The notes beneath the pieces are model-generated. The model ran no database searches. It was not told the origin of the DNA and saw only the letters and a list, made by a program, of their open reading frames with translations. 64,000 nucleotides of DNA from Lachnospiraceae bacterium (lineage in GTDB: Bacteria; Bacillota; Clostridia; Lachnospirales; Lachnospiraceae). Shown here piece after piece: positions 34,664-43,697 of this stretch. The stretch spans positions 35,459 to 99,458 of the forward strand of contig JAIDFQ010000063.1 in the NCBI GenBank assembly GCA_029054245.1. The letters run 5' to 3'. How positions within the stretch are numbered: the stretch's first letter is position 1; every line of letters starts with the position of its first letter. A program made the position numbers and the translations under genes.

Positions 34664-36900
34664 GCATGATGTGGAAAAATTATTCTTATGACTATCTGAA
34701 AAAGAACAAGGCAAGTAGTTATTCTATTATCATTGGCGCTTTCATCGCCGCACTGTTCCTTTCGTTTCTGGGCAGTCTGTTTTACAATTTCTGGTTGGAT
34801 AATATTGAAGGAACGAAACAGGAGGAAGGAGGCTGGCATGGGCGGATTACTGGGGAGCTGGGCACAGAAGAACTCGTAAAAATCAGTAATTTCGCCAACG
34901 TGGATAAAGCAGTGGTGGAGGAAGAATCCTCCAAGGAAAATCAGACCGTTGTAGATATCTATTTCAAAAATAAAAGGACAGTCTATCAGGACATGTGCCG
35001 TATAGCAGAAGCTTTAGGACTTTCGGAAGATGTCTGCAGCTATAATTATCAGCTTTTGTCCCTTTATTTTATCCGTATTCCCGGCGATGATAAACCGAGA
35101 ATGTTGATGCCTGCCTATCTGGCAGTGGTGGCGCTTGTCTGCGTGTCCTTGATTCTTGTGATTCATAATTCCTTTGCTGTGTCGCAAAACAGCAGGATTC
35201 ATCAGTTCGGCATTTTCACCAGTATCGGGGCGACGCCGGGGCAGATTTGTACTTGTCTTTTGCAGGAAGCATTTGTGCTTGGTCTTTTGCCGATTCTGCT
35301 GGGGACTTTTTTAGGAGTGTTCCTAAGCTTTGGTACGGTTTGGGCAATGACGGCATTTGCAGCAAATCTGGCAGGGGGAAGGCAGATGCGGTTTATGCTT
35401 CATCCGGTCATTGTGGCAGCGATTCTTTTGCTTTCTGTTTTCACAGTGTTGATTTCTGCTTGGTTACCTGCAAGAAAATTAAGCAGATTGACGCCCCTTG
35501 AAGCAATCCGGGGGATGGGCGGACTGGAGCTTAAAAAGAAAAGACGTTTCCCCATTTTGTCTGCCCTTTTTGGAATGGAAGGGGAACTGGCAGGGAATGC
35601 GCTGCGGGCACAGGGAAAAGCCCTGCGTACCACATCATTGTCACTTACCCTTGCGTTTTTGGGATTTATGCTGATGCAATGTTTCTTTGCCCTTTCCGGT
35701 ATCAGTACAGACCATACCTATTTTGAAAGATATCAGGATGTATGGGATATTATGGTGAGCGTTAAGGATACGCGAATAGAGGATTTCCGGAAAACAGAGC
35801 AGCTCAAAGGTTTGAAAGGCGCCCAAAGTTGTGTTGTGTATCAGAAGGCACAGGCGCTATGCTGCCTGCCGCGGGAGGCACAAAGCAAAGAGCTTTACTC
35901 CTTAGGCGGTCTGGAGGCGTTTGCAGGAGAACTTTCATCTGACGAGGAAGGAAATCTGCTGGTTGGGACGACGATTGTTATTTTGGATGATAAAGGGTTT
36001 GAGGAATTTTGCGGGCAGATTGGCATTCCCCCGCAGCTCACCGGCAGTATTATATGGAACCGCTTTTGGGACAGCGTCCACAGTAATTTCCGTTACCCTG
36101 TGTATATCCCTTTTGTGGAAGAGGGGATGGATACCGTAACGCTGCAGGATGCAGGGATAAAAGCAAGGCAGGAGACAGGAGAAAGAAGGTCAGGAAGCAT
36201 GGCGGAAATTCCGGTAATTGCCTTATCGCAAGGATGCCCGCTTCTGCGGGAGGAATATGAAGATTATCTGCTGGTACAGTTTATTCCATTGTCTTTGTGG
36301 AAAGAGATTTCCGGGCAGATAAATGGAGTGGAGAAGAAATTGTATATCCGAATACTGGCGGATCAGAGAGAGATGCTTGATGATTTAACCATGCTGGAAG
36401 AGGAAATCGTGCAGACGCTCAGCCCGGAATATGAAATCGAAATGGAAAACCGCATTCAGAAAAAGCTTGATAATGATAAAATGATAAGAGGATTTGAGTT
36501 GGTGCTTGGTGCATTTTGTGTCTTGTTTGCAGTGATTGGGGTTGCACACGTATTTTCAAATACACTGGGATTTTTGTATCAGAGGAAACGGGAGTTTGCC
36601 CGTTATATGTCTGTTGGAGTAACGCCTAAGGGGGTGCGGAAGATATTCTGTATCGAAGCGCTTTTAATGGTTGGGCGTCCACTGCTGACGGCACTGCTGG
36701 GGACGATAGTAGCTGTGGCTTTTATGATAAAGGCAAGTTATATAAAGCCCATAGAATTTGTCCGGGCAGCGCCTGCAGTGCCGGTTTTTGTATTTCTCTT
36801 GACTGCGTTTGCGTTTGTGGCGCTGGCATATTATCTGGGCGGAAGGAGGCTGATGAAGATCAGCATAGCGGATGTGCTTAAGGATGACTCTTTGATGTAA
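34660..36900 (+). CDS. FtsX-like ABC permease, BceB-related
   Basis: The 746-residue permease has an N-terminal membrane helix (about 22-45), an extracellular part, a three-helix FtsX core (about 160-270, including IGATPGQICTCLLQEAFVLGLLP), a large extracellular domain (about 330-610), and a second FtsX core (about 615-735, with SVGVTPKGVRKIFCIEALLM). This ten-helix-like plan fits BceB-type transporters of bacitracin/lantibiotic resistance modules. GTG 34660 overlaps the ATPase stop; ATG 34666 is an alternative. The drug specificity cannot be read from the sequence. Confidence 0.85.
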   Translation: MSMMWKNYSYDYLKKNKASSYSIIIGAFIAALFLSFLGSLFYNFWLDNIEGTKQEEGGWHGRITGELGTEELVKISNFANVDKAVVEEESSKENQTVVDIYFKNKRTVYQDMCRIAEALGLSEDVCSYNYQLLSLYFIRIPGDDKPRMLMPAYLAVVALVCVSLILVIHNSFAVSQNSRIHQFGIFTSIGATPGQICTCLLQEAFVLGLLPILLGTFLGVFLSFGTVWAMTAFAANLAGGRQMRFMLHPVIVAAILLLSVFTVLISAWLPARKLSRLTPLEAIRGMGGLELKKKRRFPILSALFGMEGELAGNALRAQGKALRTTSLSLTLAFLGFMLMQCFFALSGISTDHTYFERYQDVWDIMVSVKDTRIEDFRKTEQLKGLKGAQSCVVYQKAQALCCLPREAQSKELYSLGGLEAFAGELSSDEEGNLLVGTTIVILDDKGFEEFCGQIGIPPQLTGSIIWNRFWDSVHSNFRYPVYIPFVEEGMDTVTLQDAGIKARQETGERRSGSMAEIPVIALSQGCPLLREEYEDYLLVQFIPLSLWKEISGQINGVEKKLYIRILADQREMLDDLTMLEEEIVQTLSPEYEIEMENRIQKKLDNDKMIRGFELVLGAFCVLFAVIGVAHVFSNTLGFLYQRKREFARYMSVGVTPKGVRKIFCIEALLMVGRPLLTALLGTIVAVAFMIKASYIKPIEFVRAAPAVPVFVFLLTAFAFVALAYYLGGRRLMKISIADVLKDDSLM

Positions 36901-36957
36901 AAAGACAATACTTTTCTTTTTGGATTCCTCCTTTTTGTTTTGACGGTTCAGTTCGAA

Positions 36958-36998
36958 ATGATGCAAAAATGATGCAGAAATGATGATGTTATGATGCA
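36958..36998. promoter_or_regulatory. Four helically phased ATGATGCA repeats
   Basis: ATGATGCA occurs at 36958, 36969 and 36991, and ATGATGAT at 36980: four copies at exact 11-bp spacing. A -10-like TATATT lies at 37011-37016, and the lipoprotein gene starts at 37087. The array looks like a cooperative regulator-binding site over the -35 region. Confidence 0.6.
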
Positions 36999-37086
36999 TT
37001 ATTATTTTATTATATTATCATGAGAAGAGCCTTGTGAAGCATGGCAGCGTTTGATTTACTACAAAAAGAAGGGCATGGTTATAAAT

Positions 37087-39138
37087 ATGAAAGTTGGAAA
37101 AAAGATCATAGCTTTATTGTTGGTGGTTTCTATAGGGATGGGGAGTGCTGGATGCGGCAGAAAAATTTCATTTGTTCCCGAAACAATCCGTAATGCAGAG
37201 GAGGGAGAAGACACAGAAAAACAGGAGAAAAGAGCACAAGGAGCCGATGGAGAAGAACAGGATACGGTCAAAGAGAAGGAGGCTTCAAAGGAGGAATGTG
37301 GGGAAAAAACAGGCATAGGTTCGCTGGAGATGACGCCTGCAGATTTTAAGCTTACCATTGAAGACTGGGATGAGGGGAAAAGCACAGAAGTCTCTATTGG
37401 AAGTCTTATGATTACCGTTCCCTTAGGATGGAAAATAGAGCAGCGTATATCAGATGAGGGCACAAAGCAGTATATTTTGGCAGATATACATTCTGAATGT
37501 GCAGATGGGGAAATAGAGGCGCATAGGGATGGTTATGACCATGAAATCATAATTACCCCTTATGAAATAAACAAGATGCCGGAAGTGACCCTTCAGCTGG
37601 CAGCAGAGATGAAGATGTATTTTTCAGTACCTGTTTTGCGCGGGATAAAAGGGTCTGGAAAAACGAAAGAGATAGAAGGCTGCTGGATGTATGGCGAAGA
37701 TCGTGATACTGGGGAGCGGGCGTATTTTATCTTTTCAGAAAATGAAACAGGACAAAAGGAGTTGTTTCATGTTGTGGATGGGGACAGCTATGTTACCGCC
37801 TGTGAAAATGATGTGGAATCATTCTGGGAGTTTCTGGATAAAGGCTTAGTACATGGAGATAGTGGCAAATATGCAATAAAACGCGAAAGTACATCAGAAA
37901 TGGAATACTATTATTGGATGAATGAAGAAACAGACCATCCGCTGTTTGTGGTTGTACAGGATGAATCTGGCGAAATAGCGGTGTACCAGCCAGGCGATTA
38001 CCAGACGGCATTGTCAATACAGGCAGCAGAAGAAGAGTATCCAGGAGGGGAATACTTTTTGATTAAGGATCTCAATCAAGATGGGCTTGGAAGCGTTGTC
38101 TGGGAAGATTGGGATGGGCAGGAGCCTCTCATGGGCAGCCAGCGGATACCCAAAGAACTGATTGCTTATTTATCAGAGCCTTTACTGGGCAGCAAAGAGG
38201 AAATGAGGAATATCATGCTTCCTTTGGTTGCCGACAAGGAGCTTGCTATAGGAGAGGTGAAGGAACTTGCCAGAGAAAATAAGGATATCAAGCGGGAACT
38301 TCTTGCAATCACATCCAGTTCATTTCATCAGGGGATATGGCTTAAGGTGGATGCAGACAATGATGGAATAGAAGATATTTTTCTCTGTGAATATCTGGGA
38401 GGGAGCCTGGGGGCGGTATACTATTATTTGTTTAAAGGAACAAAAGAGGGAGACTATATTTTAACCTCTAAAGAAGAAGAACTGAAAATGGAGTTTGCAT
38501 TTATCAATTGGGAAGGGAAAAACTATCTGGCAAAGACGACTTGGGAGTTTACGAAAAAGTGTGTTGACGGAATCCAATTAGAATGTTATGAAAACGGTAG
38601 ATATCAGGGAGGAGTAAGCTTAAATATTACAGCTAGGAAGGGAACAAAAGCGCGCAGCATAGAGACATCATATCTGGAAAAAGAGCAGTACGGCAGCCTT
38701 GCCTCTGCCCTTTATACACTAGCTGGAAATTATCAGCCTGGAACCAGACTGCCTTATGGAACAGCGGAGGCAGAAGACGAAGAGGCAGGATATGATAGAT
38801 GCTGCGATATTGACAATGACGGGGAGCTGGAAGTATATAACGTATCACTTTGGCAGACCAGCAATTACTATACAGTAGATCATTTGAATTTTAATTGCCA
38901 AGATGATAAAGTCGATGAACAGGTCTGTGATATGATATACGAAAATGGTATCACCGGAACGCCTATAAACCTATGGGTGGATGAAACAGAGTATGGAAAT
39001 GTAATTTATGTCCTATATGAAGATGGTTTGTATGATTTACATATCTGCGGCTATATGCTTACAGAGACAGAAAGCAGGAAGCTGTTACAGGTGGACTGCT
39101 ATGTTAAGACAGAAATCACTTGCCGTGATTTAAATTGA
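37087..39138 (+). CDS. Large lipoprotein of unknown function with Asp-rich calcium-loop-like motifs
   Basis: The 683-residue lipoprotein has a lipobox GSAGC near residue 19 and an acidic Glu/Lys linker. The rest is a soluble extracellular domain. Loops KDLNQDGLGSV, VDADNDGIEDIFL and DIDNDGELEVY resemble calcium-binding DxDxDG sites of VCBS/EF-hand type. No catalytic motif is recognised. Two ATG codons are possible: 37075 is too close to GAAGGG, and 37087 gives a better signal peptide. It follows the BceAB-like transporter by 190 bp with its own repeat-containing promoter. A sensor or ligand-binding role in the same stress response is a guess. Confidence 0.65.
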   Translation: MKVGKKIIALLLVVSIGMGSAGCGRKISFVPETIRNAEEGEDTEKQEKRAQGADGEEQDTVKEKEASKEECGEKTGIGSLEMTPADFKLTIEDWDEGKSTEVSIGSLMITVPLGWKIEQRISDEGTKQYILADIHSECADGEIEAHRDGYDHEIIITPYEINKMPEVTLQLAAEMKMYFSVPVLRGIKGSGKTKEIEGCWMYGEDRDTGERAYFIFSENETGQKELFHVVDGDSYVTACENDVESFWEFLDKGLVHGDSGKYAIKRESTSEMEYYYWMNEETDHPLFVVVQDESGEIAVYQPGDYQTALSIQAAEEEYPGGEYFLIKDLNQDGLGSVVWEDWDGQEPLMGSQRIPKELIAYLSEPLLGSKEEMRNIMLPLVADKELAIGEVKELARENKDIKRELLAITSSSFHQGIWLKVDADNDGIEDIFLCEYLGGSLGAVYYYLFKGTKEGDYILTSKEEELKMEFAFINWEGKNYLAKTTWEFTKKCVDGIQLECYENGRYQGGVSLNITARKGTKARSIETSYLEKEQYGSLASALYTLAGNYQPGTRLPYGTAEAEDEEAGYDRCCDIDNDGELEVYNVSLWQTSNYYTVDHLNFNCQDDKVDEQVCDMIYENGITGTPINLWVDETEYGNVIYVLYEDGLYDLHICGYMLTETESRKLLQVDCYVKTEITCRDLN

Positions 39139-39279
39139 CTGCGTACAGTTTCTTACAGTAAGGCTGCGTTGTTATCAAGATCACCTATTTATACGCATCA
39201 ATTGTTGACAAAAGACGATAAATGTCATAATATTATTACCATTAGAACATTCGTTCTGAAAAACAAAGGGGTAAACGAC

Positions 39280-39915
39280 ATGGCATTGGTGCAGATATTA
39301 TGGGACAGGAGAGCGTTTTTCCTCACCTGCTTATTAGAACACATCAGAATATCCTTGACGGCAGTGATGTGCGCAGGAGTGCTGGGAATTTTCATAGGCA
39401 TTCTGATCAGCCGGCATAAAAAGGCGGCAGGCGTTGTTCTTGGTATAATTAATGTGATTTATACAGTGCCCTCCATTTCTCTTCTGGGATTCTTGATTCC
39501 TTTTACCGGAATCGGCAATAAGACAGCCATTATTGCCTTAACTGTGTATGGATTACTTCCCATTGTCAGAAATACCTACACGGGACTCGTGAATGTGGAT
39601 GCAAGCATTCTGGAGGTAGCTAAGGGGCTTGGGGCGGATAAGCGTCAGATGCTCTCAAGGGTGCGGTTTCCGTTGGCGCTTCCCGTCATCATAAGCGGCT
39701 TCCGTAACATGGTGGTTATGATTATTGCGATGAGCGGCATTGCTTCCTTTATCGGGGCAGGAGGGCTTGGCGCTGCAATCTACAGGGGAATCACCACCTA
39801 TAACATGACATTGACAGCGGCAGGATCTTTACTGATCGCCCTGCTTGCTCTTTTTAGTGATTATCTGCTTTCCAGGGCAGAAAAGGCGGTAAGCAGGAGG
39901 TATGGTATTGAGTGA
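39280..39915 (+). CDS. Glycine betaine/choline-type ABC permease (OpuCB-like)
   Basis: The 211-residue permease has five to six hydrophobic helices and the binding-protein-dependent signature EVAKGLGADKRQMLSRVRFPLALPVIISG, typical of OpuCB/OpuBB. ATG 39280 follows AAGGGG; longer in-frame starts (39169) have no site. It would move quaternary amines such as choline, carnitine or glycine betaine for osmoprotection or as a carbon source. The operon encodes just one permease, so it may work as a homodimer. Confidence 0.87.
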   Translation: MALVQILWDRRAFFLTCLLEHIRISLTAVMCAGVLGIFIGILISRHKKAAGVVLGIINVIYTVPSISLLGFLIPFTGIGNKTAIIALTVYGLLPIVRNTYTGLVNVDASILEVAKGLGADKRQMLSRVRFPLALPVIISGFRNMVVMIIAMSGIASFIGAGGLGAAIYRGITTYNMTLTAAGSLLIALLALFSDYLLSRAEKAVSRRYGIE

Positions 39916-40633
39916 GGAAATAAAAATACAGGACTGTACGGTCTCTTACGGGGAAAATGAAGTTCTGCGCCATGTTTCGCTTGAGGTGAAAAAGGGAGAG
40001 TTCGTGGTTATCATAGGACCTTCCGGTTGTGGAAAAACGACACTTCTGAAAATGATAAATGGGCTTGTGGAACCCATGGAAGGACAAGTATCAGTAAGCG
40101 GTACGCCTTTAGAGGAGGAAAATCTGACGGCGGTGCGCAGGCGCATTGGATATGCGGTGCAGGGAGCAAAGTTGTTTCCTCATATGACGGTGGAGGGGAA
40201 TATCTGCTATGTTCCCTGCCTGGAGAGAAAGATGACGAAAGAAGAAAAGCGTATCCTGACCCGGAAAATGCTCAAGATGGTAGAACTTCCCGAAGAACTG
40301 GCAGGACGCTTTCCAGGGCAGCTTTCCGGCGGTCAGCAGCAGAGGGTTGGAATCGCAAGGGCGATGGCATCAGAGCCTGATATCCTGCTTATGGATGAGC
40401 CGTTTGGAGCTGTGGATGAAATTACAAGAAAGGGACTGCAGGAGGAACTTCTTGCCCTGTGGCAGAGGACGGGAATCACCATTGTGTTTATTACCCATGA
40501 TATTGGGGAAGCCTTCAAGCTGGGAAGCCGTATCGTAATTATGAAGGATGGCGGAATCTGGCAGGAAGGAACAAGTGAAGAACTGATTCAAAATCCCAGG
40601 GATGAGTTCGTACGGCGATTGACCTGCAGATAA
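39902..40633 (+). CDS. Glycine betaine/choline-type ABC ATPase (OpuCA-like)
   Basis: The 243-residue ATPase has Walker A GPSGCGKTT, signature [15 protein letters not shown] and Walker B ILLMDEPFGAVDEI, the last typical of osmoprotectant importers. The C-terminal CBS domains that sense ionic strength in OpuCA are absent, since the protein ends soon after the D-loop region. Its start lies 14 bp inside the permease gene. Confidence 0.87.
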   Translation: MVLSEEIKIQDCTVSYGENEVLRHVSLEVKKGEFVVIIGPSGCGKTTLLKMINGLVEPMEGQVSVSGTPLEEENLTAVRRRIGYAVQGAKLFPHMTVEGNICYVPCLERKMTKEEKRILTRKMLKMVELPEELAGRFPGQLSGGQQQRVGIARAMASEPDILLMDEPFGAVDEITRKGLQEELLALWQRTGITIVFITHDIGEAFKLGSRIVIMKDGGIWQEGTSEELIQNPRDEFVRRLTCR

Positions 40634-40662
40634 GTTTAGTGTGAGTTATATAATCAGAAAGG

Positions 40663-41571
40663 ATGAAAAAGAAAATGAGATGCTGTAAAAGAGGAATTGT
40701 ATTTTTATTATTGACAGGAATGGCGCTTTTGATGTGTGCCTGCGGAAAGAAGGAATCTATCAAAATAGCGTCCAAACCTATGACGGAGCAGTACATTCTG
40801 ACGGAGATCATCGCGCAGTTAATCGAAGAGGAGACGGATTATGAAGTGGAGATTACAAAGGGAATCGGCGGAGGCACGACCAATATCCACCCTGCGCTTA
40901 TAAAAGGAGAATTTGATTTATATCCAGAATACACCAGAACCGCATGGCTGAATGTCCTGAAGAAAGAGGAGATGGAAAAGGAGGATACGGTTCTTTACGA
41001 TAACCTGCTGACAGAATATGATCAAATGGGGCTTACCTGGACGGGATTATATGGATTTTCTAATACTTACGGGCTGGCGGTCAGAAAGGAGACAGCGGAG
41101 CAATACGGACTTTCTACTTATTCCGATTTAGCGAAAGCTTCCAGTGAACTGATTTTTGGAGGAAACCCCGATTACATTGAACTGGAAACAGGCTATACGA
41201 GACTTTGCACAGCTTACAATATGCAGTTTAAGGATACCAGGCAGATGGAAATCGCATTGAAATACGAGGCGCTCATAAATGGTGAGGTGGATGTAATCAA
41301 TGCATTTACCACGGATGCCCAGCTTGCAGCCAATGACTTGGTGCTGCTTACCGATGACGGCAGCTTTTTTGAGACCTTTATGGCGGGCACGGTGGTAAGG
41401 AAAGATGCGCTTGAGAAATATCCTGAACTGGAAAGCGTGCTAGAAAAATTAAATGGATTGATTACAGAAGAAGAAATGCAACAGATGAACTATGAAGTGG
41501 AAGTAGGCGGCAAAGAAGATAAAGAAGTGGCAAGACAGTTCTTGGAATCTAAAGGACTCCTTAATGGTTAA
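40663..41571 (+). CDS. Glycine betaine/choline-binding lipoprotein (OpuCC-like)
   Basis: The 302-residue lipoprotein (lipobox LLMCAC) has the OpuAC/ProX fold marked by IKIASKPMTEQYILTEIIAQLIE, TNIHPALIKGEFDLYPEYTRTAW, GFSNTYGLAVRK and VDVINAFTTDAQL. ProX-type proteins hold quaternary amines in an aromatic box; Tyr and Trp are present in EYTRTAW and the Y/F-rich region, but exact cage residues cannot be assigned. GAAAGG precedes the ATG. It is separate from the permease, not fused as in some Clostridia. Confidence 0.87.
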   Translation: MKKKMRCCKRGIVFLLLTGMALLMCACGKKESIKIASKPMTEQYILTEIIAQLIEEETDYEVEITKGIGGGTTNIHPALIKGEFDLYPEYTRTAWLNVLKKEEMEKEDTVLYDNLLTEYDQMGLTWTGLYGFSNTYGLAVRKETAEQYGLSTYSDLAKASSELIFGGNPDYIELETGYTRLCTAYNMQFKDTRQMEIALKYEALINGEVDVINAFTTDAQLAANDLVLLTDDGSFFETFMAGTVVRKDALEKYPELESVLEKLNGLITEEEMQQMNYEVEVGGKEDKEVARQFLESKGLLNG

Positions 41572-41585
41572 AAAGAGGTGTGAAG

Positions 41586-42218
41586 ATGAAGTATAGGCAT
41601 ATCGTATTTGATATTGACGGAACGCTGATAGACAACGAAAAGGCAATCATTTACTCCCTTCAGGAGGCACTGCATAAGGAAACCGGAAAGCAGTTTTCCT
41701 ATGAGCAATTGACATTTGCGTTGGGGATTCCGGGCGAAGATGCATTAGAAAGGCTAAAAGTCGGACAAATTGCAAAGGTCATGCAGGTATGGATTAAAGA
41801 TATGCAGAAATACGAAGACACCATAGTTGTCTATGAGGGGATTGCGGAACTTTTAAAGCATCTGTCAGAGGCCGGATATGGGCTTGGTATTGTATCATCG
41901 CGAACCAGAGAGATGTATAAACAGGACTTTTGCAAATGGGAGATCAGCAGTTATTTTGCTACAGCCGTCTGCGCTGATGATACATCAGGGCATAAGCCCA
42001 CAGCGGACCCGCTTCTCAAATATATGGAGCTGACTAAAACGGCAGCACATGAGATTATCTTTATTGGAGACAGCATTCATGACAGCCAGTGTGCGCAGAA
42101 TGCGGGTGTTGACTTTGGGCTGGCAGTCTGGGGCAGCCATACACAGTCAATACCGGCAAATTACTACCTAAATAGACCGGAAGAACTATTTTCTGCCATA
42201 AAAGCCTCAAATGATTGA
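41586..42218 (+). CDS. HAD-superfamily phosphatase, phosphoglycolate-phosphatase-like
   Basis: The 210-residue HAD hydrolase has motif I VFDIDGTLID (nucleophile and acid Asp), motif II in LGIVSSR, the Lys in HKPTADP and motif IV FIGDSIHDSQCA. A helical cap between motifs I and II places it with subclass I enzymes such as Gph and YfnB-like phosphatases. ATG 41586 has GAGGTG six bases upstream; GTG 41580 is an alternative. Its substrate is unknown. It lies 14 bp after the transporter genes and may be co-transcribed. Confidence 0.83.
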   Translation: MKYRHIVFDIDGTLIDNEKAIIYSLQEALHKETGKQFSYEQLTFALGIPGEDALERLKVGQIAKVMQVWIKDMQKYEDTIVVYEGIAELLKHLSEAGYGLGIVSSRTREMYKQDFCKWEISSYFATAVCADDTSGHKPTADPLLKYMELTKTAAHEIIFIGDSIHDSQCAQNAGVDFGLAVWGSHTQSIPANYYLNRPEELFSAIKASND

Positions 42219-42245
42219 CGGTTGTGAAAGAATCATATTATAATT
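42216..42245 (+). promoter_or_regulatory. Promoter of the rubrerythrin gene
   Basis: TTGACG (42216-42221), 18-bp spacer, perfect TATAAT (42240-42245), overlapping the HAD gene stop. The rubrerythrin start is about 100 bp downstream. Confidence 0.7.
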
Positions 42246-42348
42246 TGATTATCTTACGCAAAGAGGAAACATATCATATTGCGCATGCAGGTGAAGCATT
42301 TATGCCGCCAGTGCGTGTGTCATTAAATACCATCAAGGAGGAAGAAAA

Positions 42349-42891
42349 ATGGGAACAACGAAGTATGCAGGAACGCAGACGGAAAAGAATTTGGAGGCAG
42401 CATTTGCAGGAGAATCACAGGCAAGAAACAAATATACCTATTTTGCATCTGTAGCCAAAAAGGAAGGATATGAGCAGATTGCAGGTCTGTTTTTAAAGAC
42501 GGCTGAAAATGAAAAAGAGCATGCGAAGATGTGGTTTAAAGAATTAAAGGGGATTGGTGATACCAAGGAAAACCTTGCGGCTGCAGCAGATGGCGAAAAT
42601 TTTGAATGGACAGATATGTATGAGAATTTTGCCAAAACAGCAGAGGCGGAAGGCTTCCCTGAACTGGCGGCGAAGTTCAGACTTGTGGGTGAGATCGAAA
42701 AGCATCATGAAGAGAGATACCGTGCGTTGCTTAAGAATGTGGAGACAGCAGCGGTATTTGAAAAGAGCGAAGTGAAGGTATGGGAATGCCGTAACTGTGG
42801 ACACATCGTTGTGGGAACAAAGGCACCGGAAGTCTGCCCTACCTGTAATCATCCGCAGAGTTATTTTGAAGTGCACGAAGAAAACTACTAA
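42349..42891 (+). CDS. Rubrerythrin
   Basis: The 180-residue non-haem iron peroxidase protects anaerobes by reducing H2O2. The N-terminal ferritin-like four-helix domain has diiron ligand motifs [23 protein letters not shown] and [11 protein letters not shown]. The C-terminal rubredoxin-like domain binds one iron through CRNCGH and CPTCNHP. AAGGAGG lies eight bases before the ATG. Single-gene unit between its own promoter and terminator. Assignment is certain; reductant partner unknown. Confidence 0.95.
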   Translation: MGTTKYAGTQTEKNLEAAFAGESQARNKYTYFASVAKKEGYEQIAGLFLKTAENEKEHAKMWFKELKGIGDTKENLAAAADGENFEWTDMYENFAKTAEAEGFPELAAKFRLVGEIEKHHEERYRALLKNVETAAVFEKSEVKVWECRNCGHIVVGTKAPEVCPTCNHPQSYFEVHEENY

Positions 42892-42909
42892 TCGAATTAT
42901 CACAATACC

Positions 42910-42941
42910 AAAAGGCTATGTGGAAACGCATAGTCTTTTTT
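42910..42941 (+). terminator. Terminator after rubrerythrin
   Basis: AAAAGGCTATG pairs with CATAGTCTTTT (one G-T pair) around a short loop, then T run. Confidence 0.75.
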
Positions 42942-43160
42942 ATGGAGAAAGATACAGGCAAAAATTGGTATTGTGAAGTTGATGGTATAAAAATAACAGT
43001 CAATGCGCATAGTTATACGATTATTACAGCCTACAGATGCCAACATTGACGTGTAACCAGCCTGATGATACAATAAAAGCTAAATGATTGAAGTGAAAAA
43101 GAGATAGCAAATCTTTCGTATATGGGATGAAGGGATTGCAGAAAACAGAAAGGAGCTGCC

Positions 43161-43682
43161 ATGCTGGAGCGGTTTTATCCTGATGTATATATGCGTTCTA
43201 CATACAGCATAGATTTTGACAAATATTATAAATCTGGTTACAGAGGAATTATTTTTGACATAGACAACACGTTGGTCCCTCATGGAGCGCCAGCAGATGA
43301 AAGAAGCATAACACTGATTCAAAGGCTTAAAGGCATGGGATTTTCCATTTTATTTTTATCAAATAATAAAGAGCCGAGGGTGAAAATGTTCAATGACGCG
43401 GTGAATGCCCAGTATATCTTTAAGGGAGGCAAGCCGGGCAGGAAGGGATATCTTCGGGCAATGGAGATGCTTGGGACAGACACGGAATCCACTCTCTTTG
43501 TAGGGGATCAGTTGTTTACAGATGTGTGGGGCGCAAGAAATACAGGGATTTTTTCGATTCTGGTAAAGCCTATTGATAAAAAAGAGGAAATACAGATTGT
43601 GCTGAAGCGTTATCTGGAAAAAATCGTGCTGGCAGGTTACAGGCGTAAATGCCAAAAAGAAGGAAAAGTTTATATACTTTAA
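43161..43682 (+). CDS. yqeG: YqeG-family HAD-IIIA phosphatase
   Basis: The 173-residue protein matches YqeG: the start MLERFYPDVYMRSTYSID, motif I IIFDIDNTLVPHG, motif II ILFLSNNKEPRV, then KPGRKGYLRAMEMLG and VGDQLFTDVWGARN. These are conserved Firmicutes phosphatases with uncertain substrates (glycerophosphate-type proposed). AAAGGAG precedes the ATG. In Clostridia it sits ahead of aroE, as here, 15 bp away, so it is co-transcribed with the aromatic pathway genes. Confidence 0.9.
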   Translation: MLERFYPDVYMRSTYSIDFDKYYKSGYRGIIFDIDNTLVPHGAPADERSITLIQRLKGMGFSILFLSNNKEPRVKMFNDAVNAQYIFKGGKPGRKGYLRAMEMLGTDTESTLFVGDQLFTDVWGARNTGIFSILVKPIDKKEEIQIVLKRYLEKIVLAGYRRKCQKEGKVYIL

Positions 43683-43697
43683 AGTATGGAGGGAAAA

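Noticed and set aside
42215..42454. 79-codon frame before rubrerythrin
   Set aside because: Overlaps the rubrerythrin promoter and start in another frame; no ribosome site or motif.
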